In this document: positions 50,648-62,900 of the stretch, in pieces
Numbering within the stretch: position 1 is the stretch's first letter
Layout: each line of letters begins with the position of its first letter
Assembly: GCA_036937835.1 (NCBI GenBank)
Contig: CM072879.1
Coordinates: 7,558,501-7,622,500 of the forward strand
Direction: 5' to 3'
From: Pampus argenteus
Taxonomy: Eukaryota > Chordata > Actinopteri > Scombriformes > Stromateidae
DNA length: 64,000 bases
Translations under genes and position numbers: made by a program
Notes under the pieces: model-generated
The model's database searches: none
Seen by the model: only the letters and a program-made list of their open reading frames with translations
What the model was told of the DNA's origin: nothing

Positions 50648-50653
50648 TTATTT
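50648..50653 (-). terminator. dlgap3: Candidate poly(A) signal of dlgap3
   Basis: AATAAA on the minus strand about 450 bases beyond the dlgap3 stop codon, followed on that strand by TGTG-rich sequence. Other hexamers exist further downstream, so longer 3' UTRs are possible. Confidence 0.35.
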
Positions 50654-51105
50654 TGAGTGATGAAGAAGTGCTAGGTGAACACGCACAGGCATGCTACTAC
50701 TGCGTGAACCTCCACTGATTACTGCTATAAAAAAAAGTGAACCGTTTCTTGTTTGTTGTCGGCCGAAATGAGAGAAAAAGAGGAACTCAGAGACTCAAAA
50801 AAAAGTCTGTAACTAATATCCGCTAGCTACCATTTCAGGTCGAGGCCTCTGTATCAGTGGTATGTCCAATTTTCAAGACACTAAAATGGCTGTCATTGCT
50901 TGTTTCATGAGCAAGAGGATTACATTTGGAGTAGTGGTGAGCGTATTGATGAGGGAATGCTGAGGGCAGGGTAGAGGATAAGTTTGCAATGACCTGCAGA
51001 GGATCCAAAACTGGGCTCAGAAAAGGACAGAGATGGGTGCGCAGGTCAGCTTTGCAGGTGTGAGGGTGAGTGATGAGGTGGGAAGGAGACACCTCAGTCT
51101 TGTAT

Positions 51106-54100
51106 TCAGAGTCGAGTCTGGGCTTCGGGAATGTAGATCTCGATGCTGTCGGCGCTCTCTGTGGCCGAGTTCTGCCTGAAGGAGGCGGTACGCTTGGTCT
51201 GCAGCAGCCTCCTCCTCGCTTCTGTCCTCTGACGGTCCCCGAGGTCCAGGGACTTTTCCCTGATGGGTAGGGTATGTCCACCCACACGAGGCACCACCAG
51301 GCCCCCTGACCCACCTCCGGCCCCCACATCCCCGACGCTATCGGCCCTGAGGCTGCCACTCACCCCGCCAGCTGGCTTCTTTGGTAACGGAGGAGGAAGC
51401 TTCTTATCCTCCTAGCCGGTGACATTGAGATGTAAATATAAGATGAAAACGGAGAGTGGAGTTATCGTGTAAAAAAAAAAAAAAAAAAAAAATGGTTTGT
51501 GCGAGGGGGATCCCATGCAGAAAAGTGGAGATATTGGGAGAAGATAATGAGAAACCAAAGGGCAAAACCATCAACAAAAAGAGTAAAATTCAAGTAAGGA
51601 AGAATCATGGACCGAGACATTACGGTAGACAAATAACAGCCAAAAATATAAAATAAATAAATAAATAAATCCAGCAAAAAAAGTATCTCAGCATGCATTT
51701 GCATTGATGAAGTAAAAGGAAATGAAATGGGAGAAGAACAGAAACGGTCGACAAAGATAATGTAAAAGAGAAAGAGGAAAAGAGAAACAATTGTTAGTTC
51801 TCTTTAAACTATCAAGAATAATTGAATGTGTTTGGTCAGTAGTCTAACCTTTAAAGACAATAATGTAACAGACAAGTACTTTCTTTTGTCTAAATGATAT
51901 GCGTTTCGGATATTTTTCTAGCAGTTTAAGACTCCGCAGTCACAGCATTTCAGCTCAGTTCCTCTTGCTGCTCTGTACTTTCACAACTTGCAAAGGCTTG
52001 GAGGGCACGACCATCTGCGCTACTCTTCTGCACACTGCCATCTTAGCTCTGGGCGAGTGCTGAAGGGAAACCAAGGCTGTTTGGACCCCTGGGCCTCTCA
52101 CCTTCTTTTCAGGTGGGAGCCTCCAACCAGAGTCCTTGAGCCTCTGGAGGTCCTGAAACTTGACCCTGACGTCCTCTATGTTAAGCTGGAGCAGGTCCCA
52201 CAAGCCTGCCAGGTCCTGAGAGGTAGGCTGGGGGTAAGCGGATGGATCCTGGGTGGGCAGGGAGACGTTTTGGTGTTAGAGGGTGTGAAGACAAAAAAAA
52301 ATAATATTAAATTTCTGCAGAGGTAAGGCTAATTATGCCTTTGACGGCAGTGAATCTCCATAGAACCATGTACCCGTATGTGATGTCTGTTGGTATAATT
52401 TTGCATGCAATACTTACCACACTTTGTTGGCAGAGGCGGAAGAACTGCTGGACTTTCTGAGACATGAGCATCTGGGCACTGCCAACTGCATTACGAATCA
52501 GCTCAAGAACTAGAAGGAGAAACCATGCATATGTAATGTTAGACGTCAGAAATCCAAGAACTGTTCATTTATCTTCATCTCCGATCCTCACCTTCCTCTG
52601 GCAGTTCATTCTCCTCTGCTTCTTTCTCCATGTTCTGGCACCAGCCCTCCATTCTCTCCACCTCTGTCTGCAGCAGGCGTAAGAAAAACTCTCCATCTCT
52701 CATGCAGGGTGAGGCTCGGCCTGAGTCAGGCAGGCTCCGGGGGCCCTCTAGAGACGGCGTCCCAGCCCAGGCTCGCTCAGAGGTGATAGGCAGTGGGGAG
52801 TGGGAACGTGGAGGCAAGTGTGGGTGCTGGTGGGGGCGTGGGTCTGCGGGGCAGGCCTCAGTGGTGTAGCCACTCTGGATAAAGTCCTGGGATAAGCATA
52901 AGAGAAAACTGCTGGACATGTGGTATTTAAGCCATCAATAACTATTATTGTCTTCATCTGTCTATAAGGTATAGTTGAACCTCAAACCACCACAACAGCC
53001 TGAACTGACTGATAAATAATAAAAACAAGCATACTATTAATTGGCAAATGTGCTAATTATATTTCTAACATAAGTCTGCTGATTTACAGCTGGCGGCACT
53101 AATGTGGCTAAAAAAAAAATGTGCTAGCGAAAAAAACAGCAAGCGAGAAAACTTGGATATAAAAAAATACAGGCAACAAAAAATGTATTCAAGCATGTTC
53201 GTGTATAGGAACGAAATGTATTCACATGTAAACATATATATCATTTGTTTACTATAAACCTCCACAGGGTGCATTTAACCAAGGAGGACTCAGTTTTGTG
53301 CACTGCTGCAGACCTACCTCTCTATAGGCCCACTGTCCCTGCGTGTGGACGGTGCGGTGGCACTCTGTGTACTGGCTTGCTGACTCTGGCTCTGACGAGT
53401 GCCTTTGGAAGGAACAGCCGAACTGGAGACTCTTGTCCTGTGTTGGCACCGCAATGCTGAGCCCCGGGAAGCCCTCGGGGTCAAGGTCGGCCTGCACGCT
53501 CGCCGTCACGCTGTTGGAGCGCTTGAAACGAGCCCGTCTGCAACACAGCAGGCCCGGAGCCATCCAGTCACATGGTATATCGCATACAAAAAGATTACAC
53601 ATTCCTATTTGAGCAGAGACGGTCATGCTGTCGCTACTACTCACTTGGTTTCGTAATAAGTCCTGCTAAATCCTCTGGCATATGACGCACCAGTGTGTGC
53701 AAATGTCATGTCAATGGACTCGGTGATGAGTGTTTACTCTTTTACAAGTTTATACACCCTTTATCCTCCCTGGCTGCGTGATGTGTGACTCAGATTTCCG
53801 TTTTTGCACTTCTGTTTTCTCCCCCGATGTCACACTGTCATCCTTGATGATTACAGGAGGTGGGGGGGGGGTATCGTTAACAGGTGCATGATCCCACACT
53901 ACTCCAAGGCCCGGGAATATGTGATGCTGTGAGCGCTCGCAATGCATGCGTGTGAATCTGACCCATAAGTAATGCTGGATATAATTAGGAGAAAGACTGC
54001 ATCATGTGTGAAAGTCATATCGAGTGTAGGATTTGGAGTAGTCATGGTTACAGTCACTAACGGCGAAAAAACAAGATATTCTAGGAACAAAGTGCTCAAG

Positions 54101-56201
54101 CTGTGATGTCTGATGAAATGTTAAATTAAATAATAAGATCTAGCCTAGAAATCAACCATAGGTGGTTGCACTGTTGGACGCCCAGAAGATGAAGGCTTTT
54201 TCAAATTATACATTAAAATTATTCACATAAATTACTGTAGGCAGACCAAAAGCTCTTGATGAAGCAGCAAATAAACAAAGGTGCATCTTATTTTGCAAGT
54301 TTGGGTCCATAATTAGGGACCGTGCTTAAAAAAATGCACAAAATAAACACCTCAAGTTGTTTAGAGGTTTCAAAACTAAATAGTTTTCCCCTGCTTTGAT
54401 TTTTTTTTAGCTGTGCTCCCATTACCTTTTGTCATCTTCCACCTGGACTCCTATGGAGTGGACTTCAGTGAGAGCTTTGCCCTCTGCGTCTGAATCTGAC
54501 AGAGTCTCCGAGCTGTCAACCTGAAGCAGAAGAAGCAGAGAAGCACCGCGGTCAGAGCACCGAGGTTCCTCAAGATGCCATGCACAACAAATTAAAGGAA
54601 CAGTTGGACATTTTGGCAAATACGCTTATTTGCTTTTTTGCCGTTGGAGAAGAAGATCAATATACTCTCGTGTCTATACAATAAATAGATGAGATTAGAA
54701 TAAATACTGGAATTTTTATTTTACATTTTTACATTTTAAAAACTTTTTTGTTTTTTTATAATGGAGTTACTTAATGTTACTTATGTAACATTTGTGAGCT
54801 TTTGTGACACATTTTGTATTGTATTGTATTGAGCTTCTGATCTAACTCTGCAAGGCCATATTTTATAGCATGTCAAACCTTTTATTTTTAATGTAACTTG
54901 TGTAAGTGGATTAGGTTTAGGTTTTAGTATTGTATTTTTATTTCAGGACAATGTTTAGAGCTGAAAAACAATTTTTATAATTGACAAAAATAAATAAATA
55001 AAAAAATAAATATAAAGAAAATAATTGACCAAGCAAAGGCACCACACATTTTCTGCAATAAGCAACTTGAACTTCATCTTGGGCTCTGGGGAAATTGTGA
55101 TTGACAATTTTCACTATTTCGTGAGTTTGTAGGCACACAAAAAATGGTATCAACATAAAAAAAAAATCCTATTTTGGAATAAAACTTTCCTTTCTCACCT
55201 GCACAGCTATGGATGGCCTCCACTTTCTCACACCACGTCCTTCATCCGGCCCTCCAGCTTTACTTAAAACAATACTGTTCTGAGGCAGAGAGACTGACTT
55301 CCCCAGGCTGCCCCCGACCCTGCCGTCCCGCTCCCTGGCCGGCCTCTGTGGTCCCTCCAGTAAACTGTCAGCCGAGCTGCTGTGCTTGGCCCTCACCCCA
55401 ACTCCCGGACCCCCTCCGTAGGGCACCAGCTCCCGTGAACCCCTGACTCCATCCAGGCTCTCTGCCGAGTTACTGTGCTGCCGGGAACGTCCAGGACCCG
55501 TGGCGATGTAGTAGCCTCCTCTGGAGGACCGACCCGAAGGCCCATCAGAGCTGCCCAGGTCCACGGAGTTGCTGTGCTGTTTGGGGCGCCCGGGGCCTGA
55601 GCCTGAGGCCAACTGTCCGCTGCCCTGGAAGTAGGCATCCTGGGTAGACTCGGTGCTGCTCTGGGCTCGCACTGAGAGTGAAGACTTGGACATACGAGGT
55701 GGGAGAGGAGGAGGAGCACCTTTGCGATAGGGAAAGACTGAAGTGTGTGAAGAGTGAGAAAAAGGAAGAAAGAGGCATAGTGGGTTAAAAGCAAAATGGC
55801 TAATAGGTCAAAAGGGAGCAGGGGAGGTGGATACTTACAAAAGGGATAGACTGGAAAGAGAAGGAGAAAGGACATAGAGCGAAAAGAGGGAAATTTGTTG
55901 AAATAAAAGGGGTGAAGCAATACAGAGAGAAAAAGGGGAAAAAAAATCAACAAAATCATTAAGACATGATGTGAAAGGAATTTTTATAAATGCAACTCTA
56001 AAAACACAATTTCTTGATATGTGAAGTGGAGGAAAAGACAGACTTGACAGAAGTGACAAAAGAAAACATCTTCCCTTGAGCTAACCTAACTCTGCTTCTT
56101 AAGAAGATGAAGCAATTTCCCGAGAGAAAAATATTAAAATGAGACACTTTTTTTGTAGATTCTCTGTCTCTTTCTCCTTCTTAACAGCTTTGTTCAAACG
56201 T

Positions 56202-56237
<36 letters not shown>

Positions 56238-59200
56238 ATTTTATATTAAGCTTGAGCAAAAGAAAGAAGGTAAAGATAACACCAAAAATATTAGAAAGAA
56301 GACAAAATGCACAACACACATTTCAAGCCAAGAAAGATGTAGCACGAGAAGGCAAAGAAATGAGACTGAGAAACAGAGAGACAGTGAGACAGTGGGAAAG
56401 AAGCAGCTGGAGGCACTGAGCTATCATCATAATCATGAGTGTTCCTGTACCTATTACTGAGACTGAGAAACCTGCGATCACACTGGGGAGGATGATGGTA
56501 GAGATGAGATACAGAGACGAAACAGAGAGAGGCACTGAGATGACAGAGAACAAAGAGCATCCACAATAACTTGCACACAAGCCTTTGCTTACAGTGTGCA
56601 CACATTCGGTATACACAAAACACAAAGAAAGTGCTGCAGAAGAGCAGAAAGCCTGGATAAAAATTACAGCAAGTGAGGGAATAGAGCAGAAAAACGTTGA
56701 AGATTAAAAATGGATGCAGACATTACACACAGCTGTGCACTGCCCTTGAGTGTGTGTGTGTGTGTGTGTGTGTGTGTCAGTTCACAAACTCTTGAGGTAA
56801 GCAGACACAAGCTGTCATAAAACTCCTTCTCCCACTGACTGTGTCTCACACCAGGTTGCCACCACACCAAAGTCAACCACACATTCAGTTCGCACACAGA
56901 TCAAATCCCACATACACACTCACCAGCCCCGCCCTTGATGCTTCCCTGGGGACCCGACATGGAGAAGACGGAAAGGCAGTCGTCGTCTTGGGAACAGCCG
57001 GCTTGGATGGCACGGACATAGCTATGGCTGCGAGTACGAAACACCCCCGGTAGATCCAAGGCCTCGACGGCTTGAGACTCCACCTCCCCGAACATGGTCT
57101 CACACACTGCCTCAAACTGACGGTTCAATGTGTCTCCCAGCTGTAAGGATGAAGAGGAGGGTAGGAGTGGGGAAAAAAAAGATGAGGGCACACTCCTGTC
57201 AAGACTCTTTAGTTGGGAGAATGACCTTTGGTTAGTACAAAGAATAAAAACTATACCCCCCCCCAAAAAAACAAAAAACCCCAAAGCACATTAACTGTTA
57301 CCTGTGAGCTGGTCAGGGAGCGGGTGTAACTACGGGAGCGGGTGTGGGTTTTGGGTGTGGTTCGGCTGTTAGGATAGGAGTCTGTACACTGCTTACACGA
57401 GTACCTGGATTGAACACAAATATAATCAGCATCAGTGATGACTGCAACAACTACTGTGTGTCATGACACCAATAGTGTTATTAAGTATAATATTAATGTA
57501 AACTATCCAGCCATTGGCTCTATTTTAGTCAAAACAATCATGTCTGTAACATTCAGCAACGCACACTGTTTCGGTAAACCACAACTATAATAAAATGTCA
57601 CTGAGTAATTTTCAATGACTGTGCCAGCTGGTGTCATGTTCAGTGTTGCTCAAATGCTGCATTCCCATGCCTACAGAAATGCTGCAAAGCATTAAATTCT
57701 AACTATATTTTGTTCACTTTATAATATTATAATATTTTCATGTTGGATTTGCAGTCAGTACAATTAAACCTATAAACTCTTAAGTCCAAATGACAAACCC
57801 CAGGAACCCAAAGACTTGCACAGATGAAGGTAGAAACGTGAATGCTACTTTTCTGTTTTATCTATTTGTGGTGAGTTGACTTAAATGTGCTAATGTGATT
57901 TAAAAAAAAGGGTTGGATTTGTTGTTGTGTTTATTGCTAAGGGGTTCTCGTTTTATGCTTCAAACAGTGTGGCTTGTTTGTGGCTTGTTTGTATTGTCGT
58001 TGATTCCGTCAATCACCCTTTAATCGGGCCCCGCCCCTCAACCTGGCTGCCGGGAGTTTTAAAAACCAGCAGCGTGTGTGTGTCCGTGAATGCGTCACAA
58101 TGTCGCGCAGTGTTAGGTGAAAGATCAAGGTGATGTGTTTTTAAATCCTTACTAGGAGGTAAAATAGAAAGAAACTACAAATTAGGTGCATTAAAACTCA
58201 AAGACCGAGAGAGTAAAAAAAATGTTGCATATATAATTGCAACCTGTGGTCCTCTTAACATCATCTTTTCGTTTTGCCCGTCCTTTCAACAAAACTGAGA
58301 TGATAATTAAACTGATAATCAAGCTAACGTTAGCTAGCACTACTAGCCTGACAGTGGCTAACGGCCAGACTATCCGACCTCACTTTGCTGTGTGTTGAGC
58401 AGCACGTAAACATTCACAAAGTCGGCAAAAAATATGGTTGGCAAGGTTTTTGCCCCCATGAATTAAAGGAGGATGGATTATTTTCTTCTATGGAGACTGG
58501 TGGGATACACAAATGGATTACACCGAACTACAGCAGGCTGAGCGGGGACAACAACCGGTGAGTCAAACATGTAGCTTCCACTAATTTCTGGAAGTTATAT
58601 TATAAACTCTGTGACTGACGAGCCCGCCGAGGCTTTGGATAAGGTGGAGTTAACCCCAGTTTTGCATTTATAAGTGGTTGAGTCACCTGTTGACTGTTTG
58701 AGCCTGAGGAGAAGCTCTGCCTGCTTGTTGCTTGTGATTCATGCATATAGACAACAAAGAGTGAGTAAGTTGTGTATTTGTTACATGCTGTGATAAGTCT
58801 TTGACATGATGCATGAGCTTAAAGGATATACATCAGAAATATGTGTAGGTCATATCTACAGCATGATTTGTTTCTTTTTAATGACAACATGAATGTGCTG
58901 TCTAAATACCATCCTAGAGTTTTGTAATTGAATGTGATGCGGTTTGTTGTGTTGCACCACTATGAAACACTCTATCCTACTTCATATATGACCTGTCTGA
59001 TCAGGCTTTCTGACCACACCGCTGCTGTTATAAGTGCTAACCATGATAAATGTGTGTCACAAGATGATGGCGTAAAATGTAAAACGGAAGAAAGAGAGCA
59101 ATTTCTTTTAATTGTTTCACGTTTTCCCTAACTACACTGCTCTTTTCTCTGGGAAATACTAGGCGTTTTTCACCATTTCAGGGCTCGACAAAGTTACAAA

Positions 59201-59945
59201 TATCCATAAGTAGTCTTTATTAACTTACATTTTGATTATGAAGAAATCATTCAGAATGTTGGATTAATTTTCTTGCACCATTTGGGCACCTGTCTGCGTA
59301 TTTTATATTTATGTTATTCCCATGTAAGAAAGACATAGTACCGAGACAGAGACGGTGCACCTGACTGTCGCTGTCTATCAGTGGTGGTGCTGAACCGATC
59401 GTCAATACGTCGTATGTTGAAACATTTGAACATGACTGTCAACATGTTTGGGGTTTTTTTTGTTCTTGTAAGTTTTCTCAGCTCCATAAGTGTCAATTTG
59501 TGTTTATGAATAGGATGGGATATATCGGCTTTTTTTTTTTTTTTTTTACAGATATGATTTTTAAAATGATGCCCCCTCTGTGTTGAGATTCTGGGCATAA
59601 TGGAAAATGGGTGTATAGGTAGTAATCTAATCTACAGCTAATGTGTAAGATACTACTACTGTTTGTCAATATGGTTCGGGGGTCTTGTATTGCAACATTA
59701 ACATAAACACTCCCTCTTTTGGAATTTGACCTTTGATCCATGCTGATAGATCGTCTAAAGGCATCCCTTTGAGCGATCAGAGTGGACTTGGGGGAGGCTT
59801 TGGGGCTCGTTTCCGAGTCAGCACTATCATCATCGCCCATGGCCTTGATGTAGCTGCCACTTCGCATGCGTCGGCACGGAATCTCCCCTCCACTGTCTGT
59901 AACGCCGCTGCCGCCGTATCCACCTCCCCAGTCTTCTGAAGGGAC
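51106..59945 (-). CDS. dlgap3: Disks large-associated protein 3 (SAPAP3), C-terminal 736 residues
   Basis: Postsynaptic scaffold linking PSD-95 and SHANK at excitatory synapses. Minus-strand exons: 59945-59731, 57404-57302, 57140-56924, 55719-55199, 54520-54426, 53537-53318, 52886-52592, 52509-52418, 52248-52102 and 51411-51106. All phases agree. GK-binding-type repeats: CRRMRSGSYIKAMGDDDSAD, then RSRSYTRSL and RSHSYVRAIQAGCSQDDDC. Middle: APPPLPPRMSKSSLSVRAQS, SIGVQVEDDKRRARFKRSNS and RTVHTQGQWAYRE, the last matching DLGAP3. GKAP domain: RDGEFFLRLLQTEVERMEGW, VGSAQMLMSQKVQQFFRLCQ and DLAGLWDLLQLNIEDVRVKF. The end SATESADSIEIYIPEAQTRL carries the SHANK PDZ ligand QTRL. About 240-300 N-terminal residues lie right of the window. 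Confidence 0.95.
56203..56234. repeat. (CA)n microsatellite in dlgap3 intron
   Basis: Pure CA units in an intron. Confidence 0.9.
56748..56777. repeat. (GT)n microsatellite in dlgap3 intron
   Basis: Pure GT units in an intron. Confidence 0.9.
58020..58562 (+). promoter_or_regulatory. Candidate antisense promoter and first exon inside dlgap3 intron
   Basis: A GC box (ggccccgcccct, about 58027-58038) and CpG-containing sequence stand out from AT-rich intron. They are followed by taacgttagctagcac, a motif I often see in fish 5' leaders, then ATG codons at 58471 and 58513 and a strong donor (ccggtgagtc) at about 58557. The ATG at 58513 opens MDYTELQQAERGQQP in phase to the donor. No downstream exon of a known family was found on this strand. 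It could be an lncRNA or gene start, an alternative dlgap3 promoter read from the other strand, or chance. Confidence 0.3.
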
Positions 59946-62900
59946 CTAAGACACAATCATATTTATGCAAACATCCACACTGTCATAGATAAACATAAAC
60001 ATGACCAAGGAAGATTAATCTGCAAATGCAACATGTAGTGAGTAGAAGTACAACCATGTAAAGTAGCCACATGGTAATACTCAGTTTTAGTAAGAGTGTC
60101 TATTTATGAGTTAAAATGAATCAAAAGTGAGTATGCATTCTTCTTCAACTGTTAAGGCAAGAATCACAGTGAACATCAGTGATGAGATATTGAAGACGTT
60201 CTCACTGCACTTGGGGCAGCTTCTTCCCAATATCTGTTATTAAAGTCAAAAGACTTCACGAAACAGAAATATTTTTCATCACTGAAAAATATTTCACTCT
60301 TCAAACAGTAGGAGAATGATGAGTCAGACATATAATCACATACTATATGTGCAAACAGTGTTGAGTTGTAAAGCAAACACACAGCACAGCTAGCCACCAG
60401 GCATGTTCATGCACACCATGAGGGCGCGCACACACACACACAGATGCACATACATGCACACATGAGAGATGATGAGATGAGAAAGAGAAAGAGAGAGAAA
60501 GGGACAAAGAGACTTACAGAAAGAGAGAAACTCTGACAGCTGGAGAAACACTGACACAGAGAAGGAAAAACGGAGTAAGCCGACAGATAGAGAGCAAATA
60601 AACTAATAATACACAGAAGTAAAGCAGTGAGGACAGACAGACAAAATGGAAAAGTGGCGCATAGAGGTGTACAGGGTGGCAAAAGAAGAGAAACAGAATC
60701 ACAGACCTAGGCGGGCAGAAAGCAGGAAGACAGATGGGCAGAGAAATGAGTCTGATGAGAAAACGAAATGAGAACCACACACACACAGAAACACAGTCAA
60801 CAAAGAACTCCAAGGAGGAAAACAAGACACAGAGAACAGAAAAGAGAAGCAAACTAAAATGACACCGACAGGTTCCTGCTGTGGCCCTCATGTAAAATGT
60901 ATGACATTTCATAACTAAGTCAGAATAACTTTTAGAAACTGAATCCTACCTGGGCTGTTGTTGTAGCTTTTCTTTTAAAATCTTTAAATGTAATACGATA
61001 AATGCAGTTGTGAATGATTTTCTGGTACACAGTTGTCATACGTACAGAGCCTCTATAAGGACCGAAAGACAGCAGTACGCAGCATTGATGTCAAATATAA
61101 TATTATTAAAGCTGCTGGTTGTGACCACAGCATGAATGGATGCACCCTTGTAGCTGTGGCTACTCACATGTATGCATCATCGCAAATTCACAACACAGGA
61201 CAGAGGTTCAGTACATGTGAGGTCACTTGATATAAAATGTTATAATATTCCACGATTTACTTTAAGAACTAATTTGACTCCCTGACTTTTCCTACCTGTA
61301 ATACACCTCTCAAAATGACTGAAAAACACAGAGACGAGCAACAGACAATGAAACAAACACTTAAAACAAACACCTGTGTTTAGAGCTGCATTGATTCATT
61401 TGTTTGGTCACTTGGGGGCAGTAGAAAATCCTGAAAATTCAGTTTTGGGTCTGGCCACTTGGCAAATGTCAGTCTAGTATTCACTCTTAATGTAGCTCTG
61501 TTTTGATTACTTTCCCCACCAGCTAGGTGCTAACTTTGGTTCTGGGCAGGAATCATATAGAAATGCTTGTGGCTCAAAACAGGTTTGATATGACTGGTTG
61601 CTTTATGCAGGCCCTCAGTTCAGCCTCTACCTGAAACAGGATGTTTTAGCTCCTGTGGCTTTTTAAAGAGGAACAGACTTGGTAGAAATGGAGTGTAATA
61701 TTCACAAGTACCTTCTTCCACGGAGCCAGCCATGTTGCTGAATCCTAAATATACTACACATTGCACCTCTAAAGCCTCCCAAGGAGCCCACTCTGTTCTG
61801 ATTGATTAGATAAACACTCGGGATACTAGTGCAGCCTGCGTCATATAGACAATTTCCAGGTTCTGTTTCAGAAATAATAAAACCACATTCAAAATCATAC
61901 TGACATTTATAATGCAAATTCAGCCTTGGAACAAGGCCTTTGTCACCAGTATGCTGTTTGGTTCAATTCATGTGTCTAGCCTAGGGAGGACCTAATATTG
62001 CTGTTTATTGAATATTTCTGTTTTTAGTTGCCTTTAATGAACACCATTTCCCACAAGCCCACAGATCATCACAGGATGAATGTCATCAGTCGACTGGCGA
62101 GTCGAGGGCCTGTGGCTTGTTCAGATATGTCTGTAATAACAGGTTATAGAGGAGCGGACAGTGTAGAAGTTTAGAGATTACTGCTAAAAAGCTGTAATAT
62201 TTTTGTACGCTGAGGAGGTTATTGTTGTATAACTTTGTTGCTAAGGTTTCAACCTCTATTAGCAAGTGCTGTAGTGGATACATATATGTCCTTGAAAATG
62301 GGTAATAATGGGTTTTTATTTCCAGAAAGACAGCTGATAGAAATGTTCAATGAGAGATTGCATGGAGTTACATTGAAAAACAGAGGGTAGCCAGAAACTG
62401 ATGTCAGGATTGGCTCTCAAAAGCAGACGTGTATACCCATCAGCCTCGTATATAGAATTGTAGAGGAACACTGTTGAATATTAAAGGGTGTGCGTGTGTG
62501 AGATGGAGGGGGGGCGGGCATGTAGATGTGAAAACGTGTGTGTGAGTACCATCTGATCCTGTTTCTTTACCAGTGTGATGAAAGCTTTACACCATCCAAC
62601 AGGAGGAAATAACAGCTGCTTGTGCTGAAGGACCCCTCACTCTTTCACTTCTTGCAAATGCTGTGAGGTCTGCAGTCCCACAACACGCATGCGACCACAT
62701 GAAAACACCTACACACATCCACATACACAGTCAAGGCCTTAGGGTTTGGCATCCAGTTGAGCATGTATTTTTAAGGTCATCACTTAAAAGATGATTCAGC
62801 CTAATCTCCTGATCCCCCTGGTCTTCTATCTCTCTCATTTTCTCATTCTGGTCTTTCTCTCGCATTGCCCCTTGGCTACCATCACCTCCTTTTATCTCTT

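Noticed and set aside
56291..56625. Minus-strand frames of 100-110 codons inside the dlgap3 gene
   Set aside because: They lie in an intron between well-phased exons, and their hydrophobic Ser/Leu/Cys content comes from GA-rich DNA.
60407..60912. Minus-strand frames of 91 and 132 codons that look membrane-like
   Set aside because: Translation of a GA/CA-rich intron tract gives Ser/Leu/Phe/Cys runs; two frames are open at once and no start or splice context supports a gene.
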